This document shows, piece by piece, positions 57,778-64,000 of a stretch of 64,000 bases of DNA (its first letter is position 1; every line of letters starts with the position of its first letter). The DNA lies in NCBI GenBank assembly GCA_963793245.1, contig CAWBZG010000005.1, forward strand, positions 124,001-188,000. Direction: 5' to 3'. The translations under genes and the position numbers were made by a program. Source of the DNA: CAXBBB01 sp963793245 (lineage in GTDB: Bacteria > Bacteroidota > Rhodothermia > Rhodothermales > BA12). The notes under the pieces were generated by a model. The model saw only the letters and a program-made list of their open reading frames with translations. It had not been told where the DNA came from and did not search any database.

Positions 57778-58191
57778 TCAGGCGCTCAGGTCGAGCGAGT
57801 CGGTCTGCGGCGGGCGGATAGAGCGGGCGGGAATCGCATCGAACGTGCGAGCCGGAATCGGAGAGTCGACGGGCAGTGGCGCCTTCTCAGTTGGCGTCAC
57901 CTCGGGCGACCACTGGCGGCGCACCAGATCGCCGACGCGCAGCGCGCCGGACTCGACCAAGTGGCTCGTCAGCACGTCGGCGAGGGCTTCGCGCTGCAGG
58001 TCGGCCTGGCTGCCCATCCAGCCCGGCCCGCCCTCCATCGGTTCGAACAACTCCTTGGTCATCGTCTGCACGAACTGCTTGACCAACACCTCCTCGAACT
58101 GATGCGCCGCCGCGTCCGCCTGAGAAGGGCGAGCGGGCGGAGTCGGCTGGGGTGAAGCGGTACGAGCGGCGGAAAGAGCGTCCATCGGCAT
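57778..58191 (-). CDS. flgJ: Rod-binding protein FlgJ, N-terminal (rod) domain only
   Basis: 137 residues. QFEEVLVKQFVQTMTKELFEP and QADLQREALADVLTSHLVESG, in part, match the FlgJ rod-scaffold domain. The C-terminal muramidase domain of enterobacterial FlgJ is absent, so another enzyme must open the peptidoglycan. The start overlaps the flgI stop by one base. Confidence 0.88.
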   Translation of the reverse strand: MPMDALSAARTASPQPTPPARPSQADAAAHQFEEVLVKQFVQTMTKELFEPMEGGPGWMGSQADLQREALADVLTSHLVESGALRVGDLVRRQWSPEVTPTEKAPLPVDSPIPARTFDAIPARSIRPPQTDSLDLSA

Positions 58192-59366
58192 CAGAGAATG
58201 ACTAGGTCGCCTTGCAGCGCGCCGGCTTGGTCGATGGCCTGGAAGATCGAGATCACGTCGCGCGGAGTCATGCCCAGTTCGTTCAGTGCTGCGGCGAGCG
58301 TCGTCACGTCCGTGTTGGGCTGGAGGACGATGCTGCGCGCCTGCTCCTCTTCGAGCGATGCTGTCTGCTGGTTGGCGACGACCGTCTGTCCCTGGGCGAG
58401 CGGATTGGGCTGAGCGACGACCGGCGTGTTCTGCGTCGACACGACCAGGCTGCCGTAGGTGATCATGACCTCGCTGATGCGCACGTTGCCGCCCGCGACG
58501 ATGGTGCCCGTCCGCTCATTGATGACGAACCGAGCCGGAGCCTCGACCGCGATCCGTACGCCTTCGAGCATCGCCATCGCCTCACTCACCCCGCCTACGG
58601 CAGCGGGAACGTCGACTTCGATGCGTCCGGCGTGGACGACGCGTGCGCCGTCGGTAAAGCGCTCGTTGACAGCCTCGGCGATGCGCGCCGCCGTCGTGAA
58701 GTCGGGCTGACGCAGCACGAGCGCCATCGCCTGCCCTTCGATCTGCAGCGGCGGCGACTGGACGATCAGTCCCCCGCCCGGCACGCGACCCGTGTTGCCA
58801 TGATTGACCTGCACGCTGGCGCCCGATCCGCCCGCGCTCGCCGATCCGGTCGAGACAGGCCCCTGCGCCATCACGAACGCCAGCGCGCCGACGGCTCCGG
58901 TCGGGTCGAGCAGTGGCGTCTGGAGCAGCACACCGCCCGAGAGTGAGCGCGCATCGCCCAGCGACGACAGCGTCACGTCGACCGTCGCGCCGGGTCCGCT
59001 GAACGGGTCGAGCGTGGCGGTCACCATCACAGCGGCGGCATTACGCGTGCCCAAAACGGTCGGGTCGACGGCGATGCCGAAGCGCTGGAGCATATTGGCA
59101 ATGCTCTGAACCGTGTAAGGAGCGCCCCTGCGTCCGCTTGCCCGGTCGCCCGTCCGGTCGAGTCCGACGACGATGCCGTAGCCGACGAGTTGAAGCGGGC
59201 GGGCGCCGTCGAGCACGACGAGTTCTTTGATGCGCACGTCCGCGCTCGACTGCGCTTCGGCAGGCAGCGCGAACGCCAACATCAGCAGCACGCCGATCAG
59301 CGCGAGAAGGGCGCGGACCGAAAAGGAGTCGAGTGGACGGCGGCGAGGAGAAGAGGCGAAGCGCAT
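58191..59366 (-). CDS. flgI: Flagellar P-ring protein FlgI
   Basis: 391 residues. Signal peptide (LLALIGVLLMLAFALPAEAQS). RIKELVVLDGARPLQLVGYGIVVGLDRTGDR, in part, and QSIANMLQRFGI are family signatures; the rest matches well to the C-terminal VTTLAAALNELGMTPRDVISIFQAI, in part. FlgI forms the periplasmic ring around the rod and needs an outer-membrane neighbour, FlgH. Only 4 bases after flgH. Confidence 0.96.
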   Translation of the reverse strand: MRFASSPRRRPLDSFSVRALLALIGVLLMLAFALPAEAQSSADVRIKELVVLDGARPLQLVGYGIVVGLDRTGDRASGRRGAPYTVQSIANMLQRFGIAVDPTVLGTRNAAAVMVTATLDPFSGPGATVDVTLSSLGDARSLSGGVLLQTPLLDPTGAVGALAFVMAQGPVSTGSASAGGSGASVQVNHGNTGRVPGGGLIVQSPPLQIEGQAMALVLRQPDFTTAARIAEAVNERFTDGARVVHAGRIEVDVPAAVGGVSEAMAMLEGVRIAVEAPARFVINERTGTIVAGGNVRISEVMITYGSLVVSTQNTPVVAQPNPLAQGQTVVANQQTASLEEEQARSIVLQPNTDVTTLAAALNELGMTPRDVISIFQAIDQAGALQGDLVIL

Positions 59367-59370
59367 CAGA

Positions 59371-59940
59371 TCAGTTGGCTACGAGAAAGACGGCGGCTCC
59401 AAGCAGCGCCACCGCACCCAGACGCGTCATCGTGCCGGTCGGAAACCACTTGGCGGCACGTCCGGCTTTGCGGTATTCGATGTGCGCGTTGGCGATCTGG
59501 AAAGACAACACGGTGTTGTCGTAGCGCACGTCGAGCGGACGGACGGTCCCGCGTACCTGCATCACGTGCGTCACTCCGTTGACGTTGAGCGATTTCTCGC
59601 CTCGGACGAATAGGTTGCCCTGCGCCGTGACCGAGTCGACCAAAACGGTCAGCGTGCCGCTCAGCAAGTCGGACTGGACCGTGCGGTTGCTCGCCTCGGC
59701 GTTTTGCCCGAACGTAGCGTCGAGCGCAAACGTCCCGCCCGCGTTACCCACCGCGTTTCCTCCGAGCGACGCCCGGCTCTGGTCGTCGTACTGGCTCGAC
59801 CGCGCCGCGTTGGTCCGCTCGGATAGCACGATGGTCAGGATGTCGCCCGCGCGGTTCGCCTTGGGATCAGAGAACAGCGATTGCGCATCGACAGCCGGAG
59901 CCGCGAGCGCACAGAGTAGGAGAGTCAAGAGCAAACGCAT
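59371..59940 (-). CDS. flgH: Flagellar L-ring protein FlgH, atypical ends
   Basis: 189 residues. The core is clear: GDILTIVLSERTNAARSS, SGTLTVLVDSVTAQGNLFVRGEKSLNVNG, in part, and VRGTVRPLDVRYDNTV. Known FlgH is an outer-membrane lipoprotein. Here the only early Cys (residue 10) is inside LLLCAL and not in a lipobox; the signal reads as a normal Sec peptide cut after VDA. The C-terminus adds a hydrophobic ~16-residue tail (LGAVALLGAAVFLVAN). Either the anchoring mode differs or the start is misplaced. Confidence 0.9.
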   Translation of the reverse strand: MRLLLTLLLCALAAPAVDAQSLFSDPKANRAGDILTIVLSERTNAARSSQYDDQSRASLGGNAVGNAGGTFALDATFGQNAEASNRTVQSDLLSGTLTVLVDSVTAQGNLFVRGEKSLNVNGVTHVMQVRGTVRPLDVRYDNTVLSFQIANAHIEYRKAGRAAKWFPTGTMTRLGAVALLGAAVFLVAN

Positions 59941-59983
59941 AGTCAGGAGAGGATGTATGAGCGCAGTGGCGGTGGTGGCTGTC

Positions 59984-60011
59984 GTAGGGGCGATCCATGA
60001 ATCGCCCTTAC
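59984..60011. repeat. Dispersed palindrome, GGGCGATTCATGAATCGCCC family
   Basis: GTAGGGGCGATCCATGAATCGCCCTTAC between flgA and flgH (one mismatch in the left arm). Confidence 0.7.
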
Positions 60012-60026
60012 CGAGTCCGGAGTGGG

Positions 60027-60701
60027 TCAGAGCGTTTCCACCCACACGGCGGCGCTCGCTGCGGTGAGGCGGACGCGGTAGGTGGTGTTGGTGTCGGGCA
60101 CGTGGAGGCGGATGGTATCGCCGAGGTGTCCGGCTTCTCGTGCGTGTCCGCGTAGGTCGAGCGCCAGTCCGCCGCGACGGTAGCGCATCGTGATGGCATC
60201 GCCGATGTCGGCGGCGAAGGCGGCGCGCAGGTCGCCGCTGCGTAGCGTGCGCCCGGCGCGCAGGTGGCGGGTGGCGAAGAGTGTCCCGGTCGGCAGATCG
60301 CGAGCGGTCAGGGGGTCGCCCGAAAGACGCGTCGTCTCGGTCCACGCGATGGTCAGCGCAGCCGATGCCTCATCGCCCTTTTTCAGCGTCTCGCTAACGG
60401 ACACGACGCTGTCGAATCGGGCCACGAACACGCGCGCCCGTCCGACGGCTCGGCCATCGGCATCCGTGACAGCAACCGAAAGCGGACCGTTGGGCGCACG
60501 TCCGCGATCCGTCCACGCCACGCGCGGCGCGTCGAGAGCGGCGGCTTCGTCCGGCACGCGCTCGGCCCGTACGACGAGTCGACCAGCCAACTCGGGGTAG
60601 CGCGCGTCCACCTGAGCCTGCACCGCAGCCGCGACCGGCGACGCGTCCTGGGCAGCGGCGGGAGCGCAGAGGAGAAGCAGCAGAGCGAGAAGGCGAAACA
60701 T
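60027..60701 (-). CDS. flgA: Flagellar P-ring assembly chaperone FlgA
   Basis: 224 residues. Signal peptide (LLLLLCAPAAAQ). The C-terminal half has a SAF-like domain (LTARDLPTGTLFATRHLRAGRTLRSGDLRA, in part; GLALDLRGHAREAGHLGDTIRLHVPDT, in part), matching FlgA, which helps FlgI assemble in the periplasm. The N-terminal half is poorly conserved, as usual. ATG 60701 was chosen for the signal peptide; the open frame extends further upstream without similarity. Confidence 0.88.
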   Translation of the reverse strand: MFRLLALLLLLCAPAAAQDASPVAAAVQAQVDARYPELAGRLVVRAERVPDEAAALDAPRVAWTDRGRAPNGPLSVAVTDADGRAVGRARVFVARFDSVVSVSETLKKGDEASAALTIAWTETTRLSGDPLTARDLPTGTLFATRHLRAGRTLRSGDLRAAFAADIGDAITMRYRRGGLALDLRGHAREAGHLGDTIRLHVPDTNTTYRVRLTAASAAVWVETL

Positions 60702-60706
60702 GGCGT

Positions 60707-60734
60707 GTAGCGACGGGGCATGCCCCGTCGGTAC
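60707..60734. repeat. Dispersed palindrome, GTAGCGACGGGGCATGCCCCGTCGGTAC
   Basis: Copy between flgG and flgA, one mismatch from a perfect palindrome. Confidence 0.7.
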
Positions 60735-60751
60735 GGGGCTGGCAGATGCAA

Positions 60752-61540
60752 TCAGCGCTTGAGGTTGTTGGCGATCTGGAGCATGTCCTCGCTCGTCGTC
60801 ACCATCTTGGAGTTGATTTCGTAGGCGCGCTGGGCCGAGATCAGACTCACCATCTCCTGTACCACGTCGACGTTCGATGCTTCGACGTAGCCCTGGCGGA
60901 CCAGCCCGATGCCTTCCTCGCCGGGCGTTCCGGGTGTCGGCTCGCCGCTGGCGTCGGTCTGGGCGTAGAGGTTGCCGCCCATCGACCGCAGTCCGGCGGG
61001 GTTGAAGAAGCGGGCCAACTCGATCTGCCCCAGTTCGACCATCTCGGGCTGTCCCTGAAGTCGCGCCTTGACGACACCGTCCTGGCTGATCGCGACTTCG
61101 ACAGCGTCGGGCGGGACGGTGATGTCGGGTTCGAGAGCGAGTCCAGTTTGCGTCACGACCTGTCCGTCCTGGTTGACCGTGAACGTGCCATCGCGCGAGT
61201 AGGCGAGTTCGCCGCCGGGCGCGCGCACCTGGAAGAAACCGTCGCCCGAAATCGAGATGTCGAACGCGTTGCTCGTCTCGATGAAGCTGCCCTGCTTGAA
61301 GTTGCGGACCGTCGAGATGGCCGCCGCGCCGTGTCCCATCTGCAGCGTCGCCGGAGCGCCCGCGCCCTGACCTTCGCCCTGCCCCGCCGTCTGGACGGTC
61401 TGGTAGAGCAAGTCTTGAAAGACGACGTTCGAGCGTTTGAAGCCCGTCGTGTTGGCGTTGGCCAGGTTGTTCGCCGTGTTGTCGACGCTCGTCTGCTGGG
61501 CACTCATGCCCAGAGCAGCGGTGTGGAGGGCGCGTAGCAT
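60752..61540 (-). CDS. flgG: Distal rod protein FlgG
   Basis: 262 residues. LRALHTAALGMSAQQTSVDNTANNLANANTTGFKR, in part, at the N-terminus, GDGFFQVRAPGGELAYSRDGTF, in part, and the C-terminal YVEASNVDVVQEMVSLISAQRAYEIN, in part, are diagnostic of FlgG. Length matches the 260-residue family norm. Confidence 0.97.
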   Translation of the reverse strand: MLRALHTAALGMSAQQTSVDNTANNLANANTTGFKRSNVVFQDLLYQTVQTAGQGEGQGAGAPATLQMGHGAAAISTVRNFKQGSFIETSNAFDISISGDGFFQVRAPGGELAYSRDGTFTVNQDGQVVTQTGLALEPDITVPPDAVEVAISQDGVVKARLQGQPEMVELGQIELARFFNPAGLRSMGGNLYAQTDASGEPTPGTPGEEGIGLVRQGYVEASNVDVVQEMVSLISAQRAYEINSKMVTTSEDMLQIANNLKR

Positions 61541-61570
61541 ATCGGTGGGAGAAAGTCGGTGGAGAGCGTG

Positions 61571-61598
61571 CTAGCGACGGGACATGCCTCGTCGGTAC
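61571..61598. repeat. Degenerate dispersed palindrome, TAGCGACGGGACATGCCTCGTCGGTA
   Basis: A worn copy of the GCATGC-centred palindrome between flgF and flgG. Confidence 0.55.
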
Positions 61599-61692
61599 AG
61601 GCGATAGAAGAAGAGAATCGAAGAGCGAAAAAAGCGGGCGCTCGAAAACCCGAAAAACACCACCCCACGAGCCTATCAAAAGGGCGGACGCC

Positions 61693-62415
61693 CTAGAATT
61701 TGCCGGTGTCGCGGACGAGTTGGCCCAGGAGGGCGTCGACGGTTTGGATCTGTTTCTGTTGACCTTCGAAGAGGCGGAACTGCTCGATCATCTCGGTCAT
61801 CTCGCGGACCGGGTTGACGTTGGCGCGCTCGACCGATCCCTGAATCACGCCCGGCACCTCGGCATCGACCGGGACGACGTTTCCGGCGGCAAACGTGGCT
61901 CCGTCGAGACGTTGGAGGCGCGCCGGATCGTCGAACGAGACGACGCGGAGTTGTCCGGCAGGCTGGCCGTCGACAGCGATGCGTCCGTTGTCGTCGATCT
62001 CGATGGTGCCTGCGTTGGGCGGAAGTTGAATCGGACCGTCGACACCCTGAACAGCTAGGCCGCCAGGCGTGCGGAGCGTGCCGTCTTCGCCCGGAGTGAA
62101 GCGTCCGGCGCGTGTGTAGCGGAGGGCGCCCGTCGCTTCGTCCATGACTTCGAAGAGGCCGTCGCCGCGCAAAGCCACGTCGAGCGGGTTGCCGGTCTCT
62201 TCGAGTTGGCCGTGGCTGGTGTCGGCTCCTTGCTCGGTCAGGCGGTCGCTGGTTGGGGCGCCTTCGATGTCGAGGCGTTCGTTGAGCGCGGTCACGAAGA
62301 GGCGGTCGCGACGGTAGCCGATGGTGTTGGCGTTGGCGAGATTATTCGCCGTCCGCTCCTGCCGCTGGGTCGACTGGTGCATCGAGGCGACAGCGTTGCG
62401 CAGGCGAAGGAGCAT
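61693..62415 (-). CDS. flgF: Proximal rod protein FlgF
   Basis: 240 residues. LRLRNAVASMHQSTQRQERTANNLANANTIGYRRDR, in part, plus DVALRGDGLFEVMD, RYTRAGRFTPGED and VERANVNPVREMTEMIEQFRLFEGQQK, in part. Same fold as FlgG but shorter, fitting FlgF. It heads the minus-strand flg run; a possible sigma-54-like site lies 37-52 bases upstream. Confidence 0.92.
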   Translation of the reverse strand: MLLRLRNAVASMHQSTQRQERTANNLANANTIGYRRDRLFVTALNERLDIEGAPTSDRLTEQGADTSHGQLEETGNPLDVALRGDGLFEVMDEATGALRYTRAGRFTPGEDGTLRTPGGLAVQGVDGPIQLPPNAGTIEIDDNGRIAVDGQPAGQLRVVSFDDPARLQRLDGATFAAGNVVPVDAEVPGVIQGSVERANVNPVREMTEMIEQFRLFEGQQKQIQTVDALLGQLVRDTGKF

Positions 62416-62451
62416 CGGTAAAAGGGGGAGCTTGGTGACGCTGCCGACCTA

Positions 62452-62467
62452 TGCAAAAGCGTGTCCG
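62452..62467 (-). promoter_or_regulatory. Possible sigma-54-like promoter of the flg run
   Basis: On the minus strand CGGACACGCTTTTGCA has GG and GC exactly 10 bases apart and a good TTTTGCA -12 side; the -24 side is only a partial match to TGGCACG. Confidence 0.35.
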
Positions 62468-62563
62468 CTCGCCCATCGGCGCTAGAACGCCGTTTCCTCT
62501 GCTCGCCCCGGTTGCGCTTTCCGTCCGACCCGGCAGGTTTTTCCCGTGCATCAACTGTTCAGG

Positions 62564-62591
62564 CTTAAGTGCGCCATCGTTTGGACGATAT
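62564..62591 (+). promoter_or_regulatory. Sigma-28-like promoter of CheY-like gene 1
   Basis: CTTAAG, 16 bases, CGATAT. The -10 ends only 7-10 bases before the candidate ATGs, so the transcript would be leaderless or nearly so. Confidence 0.6.
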
Positions 62592-62601
62592 GCTCCATAT
62601 G

Positions 62602-63003
62602 ATGCGCCTGCTGCTTGTCGAAGACTCACCCAACGCTGCCCGTGTCGTGCAACGGCAGTTGACGATGGTCGGTCTGCCACTGCCCGAGTGGGTGCGCTCC
62701 GCTGAGGAGGCCGCTGATCGCATCGCCGAGCAGAACTACGATGTCATCCTGCTCGACTGGACATTGCCCGGCATGAGCGGTCTGGATCTACTGCGCCAGG
62801 TCCGCGCCGATGCCGACGAAGCGACTGCTGCGCTTCCGGTTCTCATGCTCACCGCACACGACTTCACTGCGGACGTTCTCGAAGCCGTAGAAGCCGGAGC
62901 CGACGACTACCTGCTCAAACCGGTGTCGCCCGAGGCGCTCCGACATAAAATCCGGCGGTTGACCGTTCGATCTAGACCGACATCGGTCGGTAGCCCGCCG
63001 TAG
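62602..63003 (+). CDS. Stand-alone CheY-like response regulator 1
   Basis: 133 residues. Complete receiver: acidic pair ED (residues 7-8), phospho-acceptor Asp52 in LLDWTLPGMSG, Thr in LMLTAHD, Lys in YLLKPVS. No output domain; a short basic tail. ATG 62602 (or 62599, one codon earlier) is chosen because it aligns with receiver starts and lies just after the -10. Fits a soluble motility or signalling regulator. Confidence 0.9.
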   Translation: MRLLLVEDSPNAARVVQRQLTMVGLPLPEWVRSAEEAADRIAEQNYDVILLDWTLPGMSGLDLLRQVRADADEATAALPVLMLTAHDFTADVLEAVEAGADDYLLKPVSPEALRHKIRRLTVRSRPTSVGSPP

Positions 63004-63056
63004 CTTGAGTGGTTCGGCAGCCTGCTGAACACACGTCTACACCCCCTTCGTCCCCT

Positions 63057-63437
63057 ATGCTGCTCCTCGTCGAAGACAATGGACTCGCTGCCCGCACGAT
63101 GATTCGGCAAATCGAGCGATTGGGATACGCAACACCACACCACGCCGAGTCCGCAGAGCGGGCACTCGATATGCTGCGGGAGACGACGTACAGCGGCGTG
63201 CTGCTCGATTGGATGCTGCCCGGCATGTCGGGTGTCGAGTTGCTCCGTTTCATGCGCGGCTCGCGGCGCTACGCCGACACGCCGATCCTGATGATTACGG
63301 GCAAGCAGAAACGCGAAGACGTGATGGAAGCCGTGCGAGCGGGCGCGACCGACTACGTCGCCAAGCCGGTGCCGCTCGACCTACTCGAGGAAAAACTTCG
63401 CGAACTCGTTCCTGGCCTCACTCCGGGCGAAGAGTAG
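63057..63437 (+). CDS. Stand-alone CheY-like response regulator 2
   Basis: 126 residues. LLLVEDNG, LLDWMLPGMSG, LMITGK and YVAKPVP hold the five receiver residues. An in-frame upstream start would add a 16-residue unconserved leader. 53 bases after gene 1, so probably in the same transcript. Confidence 0.9.
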   Translation: MLLLVEDNGLAARTMIRQIERLGYATPHHAESAERALDMLRETTYSGVLLDWMLPGMSGVELLRFMRGSRRYADTPILMITGKQKREDVMEAVRAGATDYVAKPVPLDLLEEKLRELVPGLTPGEE

Positions 63438-63446
63438 CGCAGCGGA

Positions 63447-63474
63447 TTTAAGTCGACGCGCAGCGAACCGACAA
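63447..63474 (+). promoter_or_regulatory. Sigma-28-like promoter of CheY-like gene 3
   Basis: TTTAAG, 16 bases, CGACAA (one mismatch in the -10). Confidence 0.6.
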
Positions 63475-63499
63475 CGCGGGTAGCCTCTCCCCCGCTGCT

Positions 63500-63871
63500 T
63501 TGCGCCTGCTCCTCATCGAAGACGTCCAACTCACCGCCGACGTCACGCTCCGCCAACTCGTCCGCTTCGGCTTCTCGCGCGTAGACCATGCCGAATCAGG
63601 CGAGGACGCGCTGATTCTGATGCAGCGGCACACGTACGACATCGTCCTGCTCGACTGGAATCTGCCGGGTATGTCGGGCTTAGAATTGCTCTTTCTGATG
63701 CGTGCCTCGCGCCGCTACGCCACGACGCCCGTCCTGATGGTCTCGGGCCGCGCCGGACGTGCGGACATTCAAGAAGCGCTATCGGCAGGCGCTACCGACT
63801 TCCTCGCCAAGCCCGCTCCGCCCAGCGCCCTCGAAGCCAAACTGCACGGCTTCCTCCCCGCCTTTGCGTAG
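63500..63871 (+). CDS. Stand-alone CheY-like response regulator 3
   Basis: 123 residues, TTG start. LLLIEDVQ, LLDWNLPGMSG, LMVSGR (Ser in place of Thr) and FLAKPAP give a complete receiver. It shares the unusual LLDWxLPGMSG and the ending of helix 4 (RASRRYATTPVLM; compare RGSRRYADTPILM in gene 2), so genes 2 and 3 are recent duplicates. Confidence 0.9.
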   Translation: MRLLLIEDVQLTADVTLRQLVRFGFSRVDHAESGEDALILMQRHTYDIVLLDWNLPGMSGLELLFLMRASRRYATTPVLMVSGRAGRADIQEALSAGATDFLAKPAPPSALEAKLHGFLPAFA

Positions 63872-63874
63872 TCG

Positions 63875-64000
63875 TCAGGTCGACTCGTCAAGGTGGGCGC
63901 AAATAAGCTGAGCGACACGGTCCGCCCATAGATCGTAGATAATCGGCCCGGGATGAAAACCGTCTGACGCCATTAGATCACGCATCGGAACGCCGTGCGC
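63875..64000 (-). CDS. SGNH/GDSL-type hydrolase, C-terminal fragment
   Basis: Only 41 residues before the stop are inside the window. The segment MASDGFHPGP followed by IIYDLWADRVAQLI is the block V of SGNH hydrolases (catalytic Asp and His in DGFHP). The rest lies beyond the edge. Convergent with CheY-like gene 3. Confidence 0.6.
   Translation of the reverse strand, partial: AHGVPMRDLMASDGFHPGPIIYDLWADRVAQLICAHLDEST

Noticed and set aside
56127..57821. 564-codon plus-strand frame over flgK and flgN
   Set aside because: Antisense shadow of flgK/flgN; no signal, domain or ribosome-binding site.
60746..61537. 263-codon plus-strand frame exactly opposite flgG
   Set aside because: Antisense shadow; flgG has full family signatures.

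Overview
The window reads as a draft chromosome piece of a GC-rich, Gram-negative, flagellated bacterium, most likely in the Rhodothermota/Bacteroidota branch (Rhodothermales-like). The supporting signs are a secreted protein with a C-terminal type IX secretion (T9SS) sorting domain, a DUF5916 outer-membrane protein, an Oar-like TonB receptor with a carboxypeptidase-regulatory plug, a compact nuoA-G block, and flgH/flgI (L and P rings, hence an outer membrane). The taxon is an inference; no rRNA gene is present.

Layout. 1-4.0 kb: a decayed or mis-assembled TonB receptor (minus) and a META-like lipoprotein. 4.2-14.1 kb: Complex I genes nuoABCDE, then two tandem copies of an unrecognised two-TM protein, nuoF, a Uma2-type nuclease-fold gene, a DUF4920 lipoprotein and nuoG, closed by a strong terminator; nuoH-N are not here. 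14.2-31.1 kb: housekeeping and envelope genes: sugar-nucleotidyltransferase, OmpA-type lipoprotein, LOG protein, TPR protein, a divergent ABC-ATPase/tesA pair, serC-serA-DUF1015, polysaccharide deacetylase, initiator tRNA-Met, yqgE, a membrane-embedded winged-helix regulator, a class A beta-lactamase-fold protein, DUF427, an outer-membrane barrel and a Tat-exported sulfite-oxidase-fold enzyme.

31.1-52.8 kb: late flagellar island, with fliS-fliD-fliT-like-flgM on the minus strand, two TPR-linked glycosyltransferases, and five flagellin paralogues all on the minus strand. Between the flagellins lie plus-strand genes: RibD-like reductase, MDR oxidoreductase, DUF5916 barrel and a ~1,960-residue T9SS-sorted beta-propeller/Fn3 protein. 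53.0-62.4 kb: a minus-strand flg run in the order flgF-flgG-flgA-flgH-flgI-flgJ-flgN-flgK-flgL-HDOD-degenerate receiver. 62.6-63.9 kb: three stand-alone CheY-like receivers (plus), then the tail of an SGNH hydrolase.

The main unifying observation is a 28-bp promoter-like element, TTTAAG-N16-CGATAA with exact 16-base spacing, before four of the five flagellins, fliS, flgM and two of the three CheY-like genes. It resembles a sigma-28 (FliA) promoter and ties the receivers to the late motility regulon. Other themes are several families of dispersed palindromic intergenic repeats, and at least seven otherwise well-conserved genes broken by one-base shifts, which looks more like base-calling or assembly error than biology.
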